64,000 bases of DNA, taken from NCBI RefSeq assembly GCF_020852455.1, contig NZ_JADZAT010000032.1:62001-126000 (forward strand), in the 5' to 3' direction. Below, piece after piece: positions 9,565-17,478 of this stretch. This DNA comes from Novosphingobium sp. Its GTDB lineage: Bacteria > Pseudomonadota > Alphaproteobacteria > Sphingomonadales > Sphingomonadaceae. A program made the position numbers and the translations under genes. Each line of letters opens with the position of its first letter. The stretch's first letter is position 1. The notes under the pieces are model-generated. The model made no database searches. It was not told the DNA's origin and was given only the letters and a program-made list of their open reading frames with translations.

Positions 9565-10062
9565 TTGACGCGATCTGAAGTGTTCCTTGCGGTTGCGATC
9601 GGGTCCAACGGTGTGATCGGCAGCAATGGCACCCTGCCCTGGCACATCCCGGCCGACCTCAGGCGGTTCAAGGCGCTGACCATGGGATACCCGATGGTGA
9701 TGGGGCGCAAGACTTTCGAATCGCTGCCGGGGCTGCTGCCGGGGCGGCGGCACATCGTTTTGACCCGCGATCGCGATTGGAGCGAGGAGGGGGCCGAGTT
9801 GGCCCACTCGCTGGAAGACGCGCTCAATCTTGCCAATTCACCGCACATCGCCGTGGTCGGCGGAGCCGAGATCTATCGCCTGTTCCTCCACCGCGCCAAC
9901 CGGATCGAGCTGACCGAAGTCCATGCCGCGCCCGCAGGCGACACGCGCTTTCCGCCGTTCGACCGTGCCGACTGGATCGAAACCTTTCGCGAGGCCCATC
10001 CCGCCGAGGGACGCAATCCGGCCTTTGATTTCGTCACTCTGGTGCGTAAACCGGCCGGGTAA
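9565..10062 (+). CDS. folA: Dihydrofolate reductase
   Basis: NADPH-dependent reduction of dihydrofolate to tetrahydrofolate, the chromosomal trimethoprim target. Conserved elements are AVAIGSNGVIGSNGTLPWHIPADLRRFK (here with Pro-Trp-His and the substrate-binding Asp), the NADPH-binding MGRKTFESL, and VVGGAEIYRLFL. The 165 residues match the family. The start is TTG at 9565 behind AAGGGGC. It belongs to the plus-strand run from gpmA; the next gene begins 12 bases later. Confidence 0.96.
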   Translation: MTRSEVFLAVAIGSNGVIGSNGTLPWHIPADLRRFKALTMGYPMVMGRKTFESLPGLLPGRRHIVLTRDRDWSEEGAELAHSLEDALNLANSPHIAVVGGAEIYRLFLHRANRIELTEVHAAPAGDTRFPPFDRADWIETFREAHPAEGRNPAFDFVTLVRKPAG

Positions 10063-10074
10063 CGGGGGATAGTC

Positions 10075-11271
10075 ATGCGCAAGCGTTTTTGGATGCCGCT
10101 GGTCACGATCGCCTTCGCCGCGCTGGTTTTCTACCGCGTGGTGCCGGCCTATATGGAATCGGGCATGAACCGGATCGACGGCCAGCCGTTGATCGAGGTC
10201 AGTCCCGAAGCCCTGGCCCTGCACCAGAGCTTCAATGTGGTCGATCTGCATTCCGACACCCTGATGTGGGACCGCGAACTGACCGAAAAGAGCAATCGCG
10301 GCCATGAAGACCTGCCCCGGCTGGTCAAGGGCAATGTCGCGTTGCAGGTGTTCTCGTCGGTTTCGAAGACCCCCAAGGGGCTCAACTACGATGCCAATTC
10401 ATCGGATTCGGATGTCCTGCCCGCGCTGCTGATCGCGCAGGGCCAGCCGCGCAAGACCTGGTTCTCGCCGTTTGAGCGTTCGCTTTACCATTCGCACAAG
10501 CTCGACGTGTCGGTTTCGCTGTCGAACGGGATGCTGCGCAAGGTCACCAACCGCTATGGGCTGGACCAGTTGCTGGCCGCGCGCGCCGCGCCGGGCGGGC
10601 CGGTTGGCGCCTTGCTGTCGATCGAGGGGCTGCAGAACCTTGAAGGCAAGATCGGCAACCTCGACAAGCTGTACGAAGCCGGGTTCCGCATGGCCGGGCT
10701 GACCCATTTCTTCGACAACGAAGTGGCGGGTTCGATGCACGGCATGCAAAAGGGCGGGCTGACCCCGCTGGGCCGGCAGGTCGTTACCCGGATGGAAGAC
10801 CTGGGAATGATCGTCGATGTGGCCCATTGCAGCCGCCAGTGCGTTGCCGAAGTGCTCAAGATGGCGCGCCGTCCGGTGGTTTCCAGTCACGGCGGGGTCC
10901 AGGCGGTGTGCAAGGTCAACCGCAACCTCAATGACGATGAAATTCGCGGCATTTCGCGCACCGGCGGGGTGATCGCGATCGGCTATTGGGATGCGGCGGT
11001 CTGTGACACCAGCCCGCGCTCGATCGCGAGATCGATCAAGTACGTCCGCGATCTGGTCGGGATCGATTTCGTTGCGCTGGGCAGCGACTATGACGGCGCG
11101 ACCACGGTGCGTTTCGATACCAGCCATTTGGCCCAGATCACCCAGGCGCTGCTTGATGAAGGCTTCCGGCCCGAAGAGATCCGCGCGGTGATGGGCGGCA
11201 ATGCGCTGCGCGTGATCCGCCAGGGCATGCTGCCCTATGCCGAATGGCGCAAGGACTACAAGCGCGGCTGA
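10075..11271 (+). CDS. Membrane-anchored dipeptidase, peptidase family M19
   Basis: A renal-dipeptidase-type zinc hydrolase. An N-terminal hydrophobic segment (about residues 7-24) anchors or exports it. The metal centre is visible: DLHSDT (first His-x-Asp), the bridging Glu in LLSIEGLQNL, and histidines in VDVAHCSRQ and VVSSHGG; the GSDYDGA motif supplies the last acidic ligand. At 398 residues it is normal for the family. Substrates could be dipeptides, D-amino-acid dipeptides or acyl-homoserine lactones; sequence does not say which. It lies 15 bases before ribF. Confidence 0.9.
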   Translation: MRKRFWMPLVTIAFAALVFYRVVPAYMESGMNRIDGQPLIEVSPEALALHQSFNVVDLHSDTLMWDRELTEKSNRGHEDLPRLVKGNVALQVFSSVSKTPKGLNYDANSSDSDVLPALLIAQGQPRKTWFSPFERSLYHSHKLDVSVSLSNGMLRKVTNRYGLDQLLAARAAPGGPVGALLSIEGLQNLEGKIGNLDKLYEAGFRMAGLTHFFDNEVAGSMHGMQKGGLTPLGRQVVTRMEDLGMIVDVAHCSRQCVAEVLKMARRPVVSSHGGVQAVCKVNRNLNDDEIRGISRTGGVIAIGYWDAAVCDTSPRSIARSIKYVRDLVGIDFVALGSDYDGATTVRFDTSHLAQITQALLDEGFRPEEIRAVMGGNALRVIRQGMLPYAEWRKDYKRG

Positions 11272-11286
11272 GATGGACCTGCGGTA

Positions 11287-12213
11287 ATGGGAATCGTCCG
11301 GCTTGATGCCCGCGAAGTCACGCCCGAAAGCCTGCGCGGCGCGATTGTCGCGCTGGGCAATTTCGATGGCTTCCACCGGGGCCACCAGGCGGTGGTGGGC
11401 GAAGCGCTGGACTGGGCCCGCAGCGAGGGGCGCCCAGGGATCGTCGCCACCTTTGATCCGCATCCGGTCCGCTTTTTCGCGCCGGAAAGCCCGCCGTTCC
11501 GGCTGACCACGCTCGACCAGCGGGAGGAATTGTTTGCCGGGGCCGGGGCCGATGCCATGCTGGTGTTCCGGTTCGACGCCGCGCTGGCCGCAACCACGGC
11601 CGAACAGTTCATTGACCTTTTGGCCGGGCAGCTGGGCGCGGCTGGGGTGGTGACCGGTGAAGACTTCACCTTTGGCAAGGGTCGCGCCGGCAATGTCGGC
11701 GTGCTCAAGACCCTGGGCGCGGAAAAGGGCCTGGCCGCGCGCGCGGTGGGTCCGGTCAGCGAGGACGGCGAAGTGGTTTCCTCAAGCCGGATCCGCGAGG
11801 CGCTGAAGGATGGCGATTGCGGCGCTGCCACGCACCTGCTGACCCGCCCCTTCGCGATCCGCGGCACGGTGCAGCACGGCGCCAAGCTGGGCCGCTCGAT
11901 CGGCTATCCCACCGCCAACCTTGACCTGGGCAGCTATCTGCGCCCGCGTTACGGGATCTATGCCGTCACTGCGGTGCTGCCCGGCGGTACGGTGGTGCAC
12001 GGCGCGGCCAACCTGGGAATCCGGCCCAGTTTCGATCCGCCGATCGAACTGCTCGAGCCCTATTTCTTTGACTGGTCGGGCGATCTTTACGGGCAGGAAA
12101 TCGAAGTCGCGCTGCATCATTACTTGCGGCCCGAGGCAAAGTTCGATTCACTCGAAGAACTGACCGCGCAGATGGAGCGCGATTGCCTCAAGGCCAGGGA
12201 GCTGCTGGGTTGA
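11287..12213 (+). CDS. ribF: Bifunctional riboflavin kinase / FAD synthetase
   Basis: Makes FMN from riboflavin and then FAD. The N-terminal adenylyltransferase half shows ALGNFDGFHRGHQ (the HxGH nucleotidyl-transfer motif) and VVSSSRIREAL; the C-terminal kinase half shows LGRSIGYPTANLDLG, GIYAV and LEPYFFDWSGDLYG. Length is 308 residues, as usual. The neighbouring etf and other flavoenzyme genes depend on the product but are not in the same transcript. The stop overlaps the next start (TTGA). Confidence 0.97.
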   Translation: MGIVRLDAREVTPESLRGAIVALGNFDGFHRGHQAVVGEALDWARSEGRPGIVATFDPHPVRFFAPESPPFRLTTLDQREELFAGAGADAMLVFRFDAALAATTAEQFIDLLAGQLGAAGVVTGEDFTFGKGRAGNVGVLKTLGAEKGLAARAVGPVSEDGEVVSSSRIREALKDGDCGAATHLLTRPFAIRGTVQHGAKLGRSIGYPTANLDLGSYLRPRYGIYAVTAVLPGGTVVHGAANLGIRPSFDPPIELLEPYFFDWSGDLYGQEIEVALHHYLRPEAKFDSLEELTAQMERDCLKARELLG

Positions 12214-13265
12214 AAATCTGGATCAAGCGCGTCGCGCTGGTGCTGGCGATAGCCTTTCTGGCCCTGTCGTTCGTCAACGCCTCGTGGCTGGCCGACAGTC
12301 CCCGGGGCTATATCAAGCTGATCGCGCATCGCGGCACCTACCAGCTGTTCAGCCACGACGGGCTGGAGCGCGATACCTGCACCGCCACGCGGATCGAGGC
12401 CCCCAGCCACGACTATCTGGAAAACACCCTGGCCGGGATGGGCCAGGCGGTCCGCAACGGCGCGCAGATGATCGAGCTCGACATCGCCCCGACCCGCGAT
12501 GGCAAGCTGGCAGTGTTCCACGACTGGACGCTCGATTGCCGCACAGATGGCAAGGGCAATGTCCGCGATGCGACCATGGCCGAGCTCAAGGCGCTCGACG
12601 CCGGCTATGGCTACAGCGCCGATGGCGGCAAGACCTTCCCGCTGCGCGGCAAGGGCGTGGGGCTGATCCCCGAACTGTCCGAAGTGCTGGCGGCCTTTCC
12701 CGATCGTCCGCTGCTGTTCAATTTCAAGAGCCAGGACCCGGCCGAAGCCGACCTGCTGTTCGCCGCGCTCAGGGCGGCGGGGCGCGATCCGGTGGCGCGC
12801 GGCGATGGCTTCTATGGCGGTACCGAACAGGGTCCGATCGCGCGGATCCGCCAGTTGCTGCCGCGCGCCTGGGTGTTCAGCAAGGAAAGCGCCAAGGCCT
12901 GCACCAAGGCCTATGCGCTGCAGGGCTGGCTGGCGCTGACCCCCGAGGCGTGCCGGGGCGGCACGCTGATCATCCCGCTCAACCGGCAATGGCTGTTCGC
13001 GGGCTGGCCCAACCGGCTGGTCAAACGCATGGACGCGGTCGGCGCGCGGATCATCATCGCCGGCCCGCAGGATGGGCCGGGCGGGCTGGGGCTCGATCTG
13101 CCCGAGCAGATCCGCCAGATCCCGGCCGGGTTCACCGGCTATGTCTGGGTGGAAGACATCCGCGCAGTCGGCCCGGCAGTCCGCCCCGCCTTCGGCAAGC
13201 GCAACCCGCGCGAGGAGAAGGAATTGCAGGACGCCCTGCAAAAGCGCCGCACGGCGCGGGAGTGA
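12210..13265 (+). CDS. Glycerophosphodiester phosphodiesterase family protein, membrane-anchored
   Basis: TIM-barrel phosphodiesterase of the GDPD family, 351 residues. One hydrophobic segment (about residues 6-24) leads into IAHRG, followed by ENTLAGMGQAV, the metal-binding MIELDIAPTRDG and VFHDWTLD, which together form the conserved catalytic set (His-Arg, Glu-x-Asp, His-Asp). The TTG at 12210 overlaps the ribF stop and has AGGGAG upstream, so I use it instead of an ATG inside ribF. The C-terminal half is less typical, so the substrate may not be a simple glycerophosphodiester. Confidence 0.82.
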   Translation: MKIWIKRVALVLAIAFLALSFVNASWLADSPRGYIKLIAHRGTYQLFSHDGLERDTCTATRIEAPSHDYLENTLAGMGQAVRNGAQMIELDIAPTRDGKLAVFHDWTLDCRTDGKGNVRDATMAELKALDAGYGYSADGGKTFPLRGKGVGLIPELSEVLAAFPDRPLLFNFKSQDPAEADLLFAALRAAGRDPVARGDGFYGGTEQGPIARIRQLLPRAWVFSKESAKACTKAYALQGWLALTPEACRGGTLIIPLNRQWLFAGWPNRLVKRMDAVGARIIIAGPQDGPGGLGLDLPEQIRQIPAGFTGYVWVEDIRAVGPAVRPAFGKRNPREEKELQDALQKRRTARE

Positions 13266-13268
13266 TGG

Positions 13269-13412
13269 GGTTCACACGAAGACACGAAGACATGAAGATG
13301 TAGCGCAAGCGGCGAAGCCGCATTCGAACTGCTGCGTTGAACAGACCGCAAGGCTGAAGTCAGGCGATATGCCTGCGGCACACCACAACCTCTTGGTGTC
13401 TTCGTGTGAACC
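13269..13412 (+). repeat. 144-bp element with 17-bp perfect terminal inverted repeats, copy 1
   Basis: The left end GGTTCACACGAAGACAC (13269-13285) is the exact reverse complement of the right end (13396-13412). Inside are GCGGCGAAGCCGC and a second palindromic stretch around ATGCCTGCGGC. There is no credible coding frame. It fills most of the gap between the phosphodiesterase gene and ileS. A diverged second copy is at 17343-17478. The layout resembles a non-autonomous MITE or a REP-type element; the strand is arbitrary. Confidence 0.85.
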
Positions 13413-13456
13413 AAAAAATTGCGCTAAGCCCGGTCCCCCGCTAAGGCCCGCGCGCT

Positions 13457-16342
13457 ATGACTGAAGCGCGCGACTATCGAGACACCGTCTTCCTGCCGAA
13501 GACCGAGTTCCCCATGAAGGCCGGCCTCCCCCAGAAGGAGCCGACGATTGCCGCGCGCTGGGAAGCGGAAAAGCTGTACGAACAGCTGCGCGATGCGCGC
13601 CGGGGGCGCGAGACCTTCATGTACCATGACGGCCCGCCCTATGCGAACGGCGACATGCACATCGGCCACGCGCTGAACCACACGATCAAGGACATGGTCT
13701 GCCGCACCCAGAACCTGCTGGGCAAGAACGCGCCCTATGTTCCGGGCTGGGATTGCCACGGCCTGCCGATCGAATGGAAGGTCGAGGAACAGTACCGCAA
13801 GGCCAAGAAGAACAAGGACGAGGTGCCGCTGCTCGAATTCCGCGCCGAATGCCGCGCCTATGCCCAGCACTGGGTCGATGTGCAGCGCGAACAGCTCAAG
13901 CGGCTGGGGGTGATGGCGGATTGGGACAACCCGTACCTGACCATGCAGGCCGAGAGCGAGGCGACGATCGTGGCCGAACTGCTGAAGTTCGCCACCAGCG
14001 GCCAGCTCTATCGCGGGGCCAAGCCGGTGATGTGGTCCCCGGTCGAAAAGACCGCGCTGGCCGAAGCCGAGGTCGAGTATGAGGATATTGTCTCGACGCA
14101 GATCGACGTGGCATTTGAGATTGTCGAGTGTCCCAACGATCCGAGCCTGGTTGGAGGCTACGCTGTCATATGGACAACGACCCCGTGGACGATTCCAACT
14201 AATCAGGCGATCGCTTATGGCCCGGACATTAAATATCGTCGGCTATATGTCGGCGATACGCCGTACATCGTCGCAGATGAATTGGTTGAAGCGTTTGCGG
14301 TGCGATGGCTCGGTCCAGACTGGCTCAAAGATCAGTCTGAACGGCAATTCGCGATTGTCGATCAAGAGCTTTACCTCAAGCCTGAGGCGCTACTGGGAGC
14401 CGTCGCCCGCCACCCGATGCACCACCTCGGCGGGTTCTTTGCCGAGCCGCGGCCGTTCCTGCCGGGGGACTTCGTCACCACCGACAGCGGCACGGGTCTG
14501 GTCCACATGGCGCCCGATCACGGCGAGGACGATTTCGAGCTGTGCAAGGCCAATGGCCTAAACCCCAAGTTCGCGGTCGAAGGCGATGGCAAGTACCGTG
14601 AGGACTGGCCATGGCTGGGCGGGCAAGGCTCGGTCATCAATCCCAAGTTCAACGCGCCCGACGGGCCGATCTGTACGGACCTGCGCGAAGCCGGGGGCCT
14701 GCTGGCGGCCAGCGCCGACTACCAGCACTCCTACCCGCATTCGTGGCGGTCCAAGGCCAAGGTGATCTATCGCTGCACCCCGCAGTGGTTCGTGCCGATG
14801 GACAAGCCGCTCGCCGATGGCCGCACCTTGCGCGACACTGCCCTCGCCGAAATCGAGCGGGTCCAGTTCACCCCCGACAAGGGCCGCAACCGGATCGGGT
14901 CGATGGTTGCCGGACGGCCCGACTGGGTGCTCAGCCGCCAGCGCGCCTGGGGCGTGCCGATCACGCTGTTCGTCAACCGCAAGAGCGGCGACTATCTGAT
15001 CGATCCCGAAGTCAACGCACGGATCGTCGCCGCCGTGCGCGAACAGGGCATCGACGCCTGGACACCCGAAACCGCGCACAGCTTCCTGGGCGACGCCTAC
15101 AACCCGGACGAATGGGAAGCGGTCAGCGACATTCTCGACGTCTGGTTCGATTCGGGCACCAGCCATGCCTATGTGCTGGAGAGCGACCGCTGGCCCGACC
15201 TGTCGTGGCCGGCCGACATCTATGTCGAAGGCTCTGACCAGCATCGCGGCTGGTTCCAGTCGTCACTGCTGGAAAGCTGCGCCACGCGCGGCCGCGCGCC
15301 CTATGACCGGATCCTGACCCACGGCTTCACCATGGATTCGAAGGGCATGAAAATGTCCAAGAGCCTGGGCAACACGGTCGACCCGATCAAGGTCATGGAA
15401 ACCTATGGCGCAGATATCATCCGGCTGTGGGCGCTGTCGGTCGATTTCACCGAAGACCACCGGATCGGTGACGAAATCCTGAAAGGGGTTTCGGACCAGT
15501 ATCGCAAGCTGCGCAACACCTTCCGCTATCTGCTGGGCGCATTGGACGGCTTCGGCGAAGCCGAACGCGTCGCGCCCGAGGCGATGCCCGAGCTGGAACG
15601 CTACATCCTGGCCTTGCTGGCCCGGATGGACGTGAGCCTGCGCGAAGCGGTCGAGACGTTCGACTTCAACACCTATGTCCGCACCCTGACCGACTTCTGC
15701 AACGAGGACCTTTCCGCGTTCTTCTTCGATGTGCGCAAGGACTGCCTCTATTGCGACGCGCCGACCGATCCCAAGCGGATGGCCTACCGCACGGTGCTCG
15801 ACACGCTGTTCCACGCACTGGTCCGCTGGGCCGCACCGGTGCTGGTGTTCACCAGTGAGGAAGTGTGGGGCACGCGCTTCCCCGATGCGGGGTCGGTGCA
15901 TTTGCTGGAATGGCCGGTGCTGCCCTCCTCCGCCCCTGACCGTCAGCCCGTGCTTGACACGGGCCTGGGCTCTTCTTCGGTGACGGCAGCGGAAGAAAGC
16001 CAAGCCCCGGATCAAGTCCGGGGCGACGAACTGGTTGAGAAGTGGACGCTACTCCGCAACACGCGTTCGCTGGTCAATGAACGCATTGAACCTTTGCGGC
16101 GCGAGAAGGTGCTTGGGTCCAGTCTGGAAGCGAATGTAACGCTGCCGGTCGATCTGGGTGATGTTGATTGGCAGGAACTGCTGATCGCATCCGATGTAAC
16201 GACGGGTCCGGACTGGAATGTCACCCGCACCACCCACCACAAATGCGGCCGCTGCTGGCGGCACCTGCCCGAGGTAGAGGAAGACGGCGCGCTTTGTTCA
16301 CGCTGCGATCAGGTTGTGAGCGGCATGGACGGCGCGGCATGA
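13457..16342 (+). CDS. ileS: Isoleucyl-tRNA synthetase
   Basis: Charges tRNA-Ile. The 961-residue class Ia synthetase has HIGH at residues 68-71, the CP1 editing-domain motif TTTPWTIPTNQAIAYGPD, KMSKS at 632-636, and a C-terminal zinc motif CGRCW..CSRC. Two oddities. First, about 14090-14390, in the editing domain, has codons rare in the rest of the gene (ATA, ACT, CTA, AAA) and a lower G+C. Second, an extra segment of about 30 residues encoded by a palindromic element interrupts the region between EWPVLP and LVEKWTLLR (15940-16027), just before another lower-GC stretch. Neither breaks the frame. The stop overlaps the lspA start (ATGA), a pairing common in proteobacteria. Confidence 0.97.
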   Translation: MTEARDYRDTVFLPKTEFPMKAGLPQKEPTIAARWEAEKLYEQLRDARRGRETFMYHDGPPYANGDMHIGHALNHTIKDMVCRTQNLLGKNAPYVPGWDCHGLPIEWKVEEQYRKAKKNKDEVPLLEFRAECRAYAQHWVDVQREQLKRLGVMADWDNPYLTMQAESEATIVAELLKFATSGQLYRGAKPVMWSPVEKTALAEAEVEYEDIVSTQIDVAFEIVECPNDPSLVGGYAVIWTTTPWTIPTNQAIAYGPDIKYRRLYVGDTPYIVADELVEAFAVRWLGPDWLKDQSERQFAIVDQELYLKPEALLGAVARHPMHHLGGFFAEPRPFLPGDFVTTDSGTGLVHMAPDHGEDDFELCKANGLNPKFAVEGDGKYREDWPWLGGQGSVINPKFNAPDGPICTDLREAGGLLAASADYQHSYPHSWRSKAKVIYRCTPQWFVPMDKPLADGRTLRDTALAEIERVQFTPDKGRNRIGSMVAGRPDWVLSRQRAWGVPITLFVNRKSGDYLIDPEVNARIVAAVREQGIDAWTPETAHSFLGDAYNPDEWEAVSDILDVWFDSGTSHAYVLESDRWPDLSWPADIYVEGSDQHRGWFQSSLLESCATRGRAPYDRILTHGFTMDSKGMKMSKSLGNTVDPIKVMETYGADIIRLWALSVDFTEDHRIGDEILKGVSDQYRKLRNTFRYLLGALDGFGEAERVAPEAMPELERYILALLARMDVSLREAVETFDFNTYVRTLTDFCNEDLSAFFFDVRKDCLYCDAPTDPKRMAYRTVLDTLFHALVRWAAPVLVFTSEEVWGTRFPDAGSVHLLEWPVLPSSAPDRQPVLDTGLGSSSVTAAEESQAPDQVRGDELVEKWTLLRNTRSLVNERIEPLRREKVLGSSLEANVTLPVDLGDVDWQELLIASDVTTGPDWNVTRTTHHKCGRCWRHLPEVEEDGALCSRCDQVVSGMDGAA
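14090..14390 (+). other. Segment of ileS with atypical base composition
   Basis: By hand count 14161-14340 is 95/180 G+C (53%), against 42/60 (70%) in 14461-14520 and 37/60 (62%) in 13741-13800. It codes without a break for part of the CP1 editing domain. Codons such as ATA, ACA, ACT, AAT, TGT and CTA cluster here and are scarce in the flanks. The pattern could reflect homologous import from a related species or local mutational history. Confidence 0.7.
15940..16027 (+). repeat. Palindromic element inserted in frame within ileS
   Basis: Two perfect hairpins lie 41 bases apart: CCCGTG-cttga-CACGGG (15947-15963) and CCCCGGA-tcaag-TCCGGGG (16005-16023). They match the hairpin pair after the bactofilin gene (53093-53185). 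Here the element is translated as about 30 residues (from APDRQPVLDTG to APDQVRGDE) that split a normally continuous C-terminal region of IleS. The arrangement recalls the Rickettsia palindromic elements that insert in frame into genes. Confidence 0.8.
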
Positions 16343-16863
16343 CCCTGACGTCCCGCAATCGCCTGATCGGCCTGGTGCTGGCCGCACTGCTCTTTGTCGC
16401 CGACCAGGCGGTGAAGTGGTGGGTGACCGTGCCGCTGGGGCTGAACAGCGATGGCGATCAGATCGTGATCAATTCGATCTTCAACCTCACCCGCACGTCC
16501 AACTATGGCGTGTCGCTGGGCATGCTCACCGCCGAATCGATGGAAATGCGCTGGGGTCTGGTGGCGCTGACTGCGGCAATCGCGCTGGTGGTATTCATCT
16601 GGCTGCTCAAGGAAAAGAAGCTGGGTGACATCGTGCCGCTGGGCATGGTGCTGGGCGGCGCGCTGGGCAATATCCGCGACCGGTTCAAGTTCGGCCACGT
16701 GATTGACTATGCCGACCTGCATTTTGGTGACTTCCGCCCGTTTCTGGTCTTCAACCTGGCCGATGCAGCGATCACCATCGGGGTGGTGATTATCCTTGCC
16801 CGCAGCTTCCTTATCCGCGAAAAGCAGGCCACAGATGCGGGCGCGCCCGCGACGGAGAATTAA
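16339..16863 (+). CDS. lspA: Lipoprotein signal peptidase (signal peptidase II)
   Basis: Aspartic protease that cleaves diacylated prolipoproteins in the inner membrane. The 174-residue protein has four hydrophobic segments. The catalytic aspartates are D114 in GNIRDRFKFGHVIDY and D142 in FNLADAAI. The ATG overlaps the ileS stop, and the stop overlaps the start of the next gene, which encodes a lipoprotein. Starts further upstream inside ileS are not supported. Confidence 0.95.
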   Translation: MTLTSRNRLIGLVLAALLFVADQAVKWWVTVPLGLNSDGDQIVINSIFNLTRTSNYGVSLGMLTAESMEMRWGLVALTAAIALVVFIWLLKEKKLGDIVPLGMVLGGALGNIRDRFKFGHVIDYADLHFGDFRPFLVFNLADAAITIGVVIILARSFLIREKQATDAGAPATEN

Positions 16864-17279
16864 TGATGCGTAAGATGACCGGTGTGATGCTTGTAACCAC
16901 TTCGGCCCTGCTCCTGGCGGGCTGCGGCGGTGGCGGGCTGTTCAACCGCCAGCGCCCCGATGAATTCGCGGTCCAGCGCCAGGCGCCGCTGGTGATCCCG
17001 CCCGATTTCAGCCTGGTCCCGCCCGCCCCCGGCGCGCCGCGGCCGACCGACACCAGCACCGCCCAGCAGGCGCAGAGCGCGCTGTTCGGTGCGCCGCAGC
17101 CGCGCTCGGGCGTGGAAACCAGCGTTGGCGGCAAGGCCGGTGCAGCCGCCCCGGCGATCCGTTCGACCGTGGGTGATCCGGCGACCAACACCGTCGACAA
17201 GGGCGAAGTCGCCCGCGACATCGTCGCCGCCCCGCAGGGTGACGGCCGCGAAGCCACCACTTCGGTCGGCGGCAACTGA
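16863..17279 (+). CDS. DUF3035-type lipoprotein
   Basis: A 138-residue predicted lipoprotein with lipobox LLAGC (acylated cysteine at about residue 21) followed by a glycine run and the DUF3035 signature RPDEFAV..QAPLVIPPDFSL. The rest is low-complexity and Pro/Ala/Gly-rich, probably extended. The family is conserved in Alphaproteobacteria behind lspA; the function is unknown. The ATG shares one base with the lspA stop, indicating coupling. A rho-independent terminator follows after 24 bases. Confidence 0.85.
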   Translation: MMRKMTGVMLVTTSALLLAGCGGGGLFNRQRPDEFAVQRQAPLVIPPDFSLVPPAPGAPRPTDTSTAQQAQSALFGAPQPRSGVETSVGGKAGAAAPAIRSTVGDPATNTVDKGEVARDIVAAPQGDGREATTSVGGN

Positions 17280-17303
17280 ACCCGCTTTCAGTGTGAAGTT
17301 CAC

Positions 17304-17337
17304 AAGGGGGCTCACCAGTTGGCGGGCTCCCTTTTTT
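17304..17337 (+). terminator. Rho-independent terminator of the ileS-lspA transcript
   Basis: AAGGGGGCTC pairs with GGGCTCCCTT (ten pairs, two of them G-T) around a ten-base loop, followed by TTTTTT. It directly follows the DUF3035 lipoprotein gene. Confidence 0.85.
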
Positions 17338-17342
17338 GATTT

Positions 17343-17478
17343 GGTTCACACGAAGACACGAAGATGTCTCGTCCGCGGCGAAGCCGCTTGCCGTTCTGCC
17401 GCCAGATTGCGCGGCAAGGTCGATGGATAAAGTTTCGCCTGCGGCGCAGCACGCCAGCTTCGGTTCTTCGGGTGAACC
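17343..17478 (+). repeat. 136-bp inverted-repeat element, copy 2
   Basis: Starts with GGTTCACACGAAGACACGAA, as copy 1 at 13269 does, and shares GCGGCGAAGCCGC and CCTGCGGC inside. The right end (cggttcttcgggtgaacc, 17461-17478) pairs imperfectly with the left end. Between the two copies the middle sequence is mostly different. It abuts the stop codon of the CorC-type gene on the other strand, and sits just after the terminator of the ileS transcript. Confidence 0.8.
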
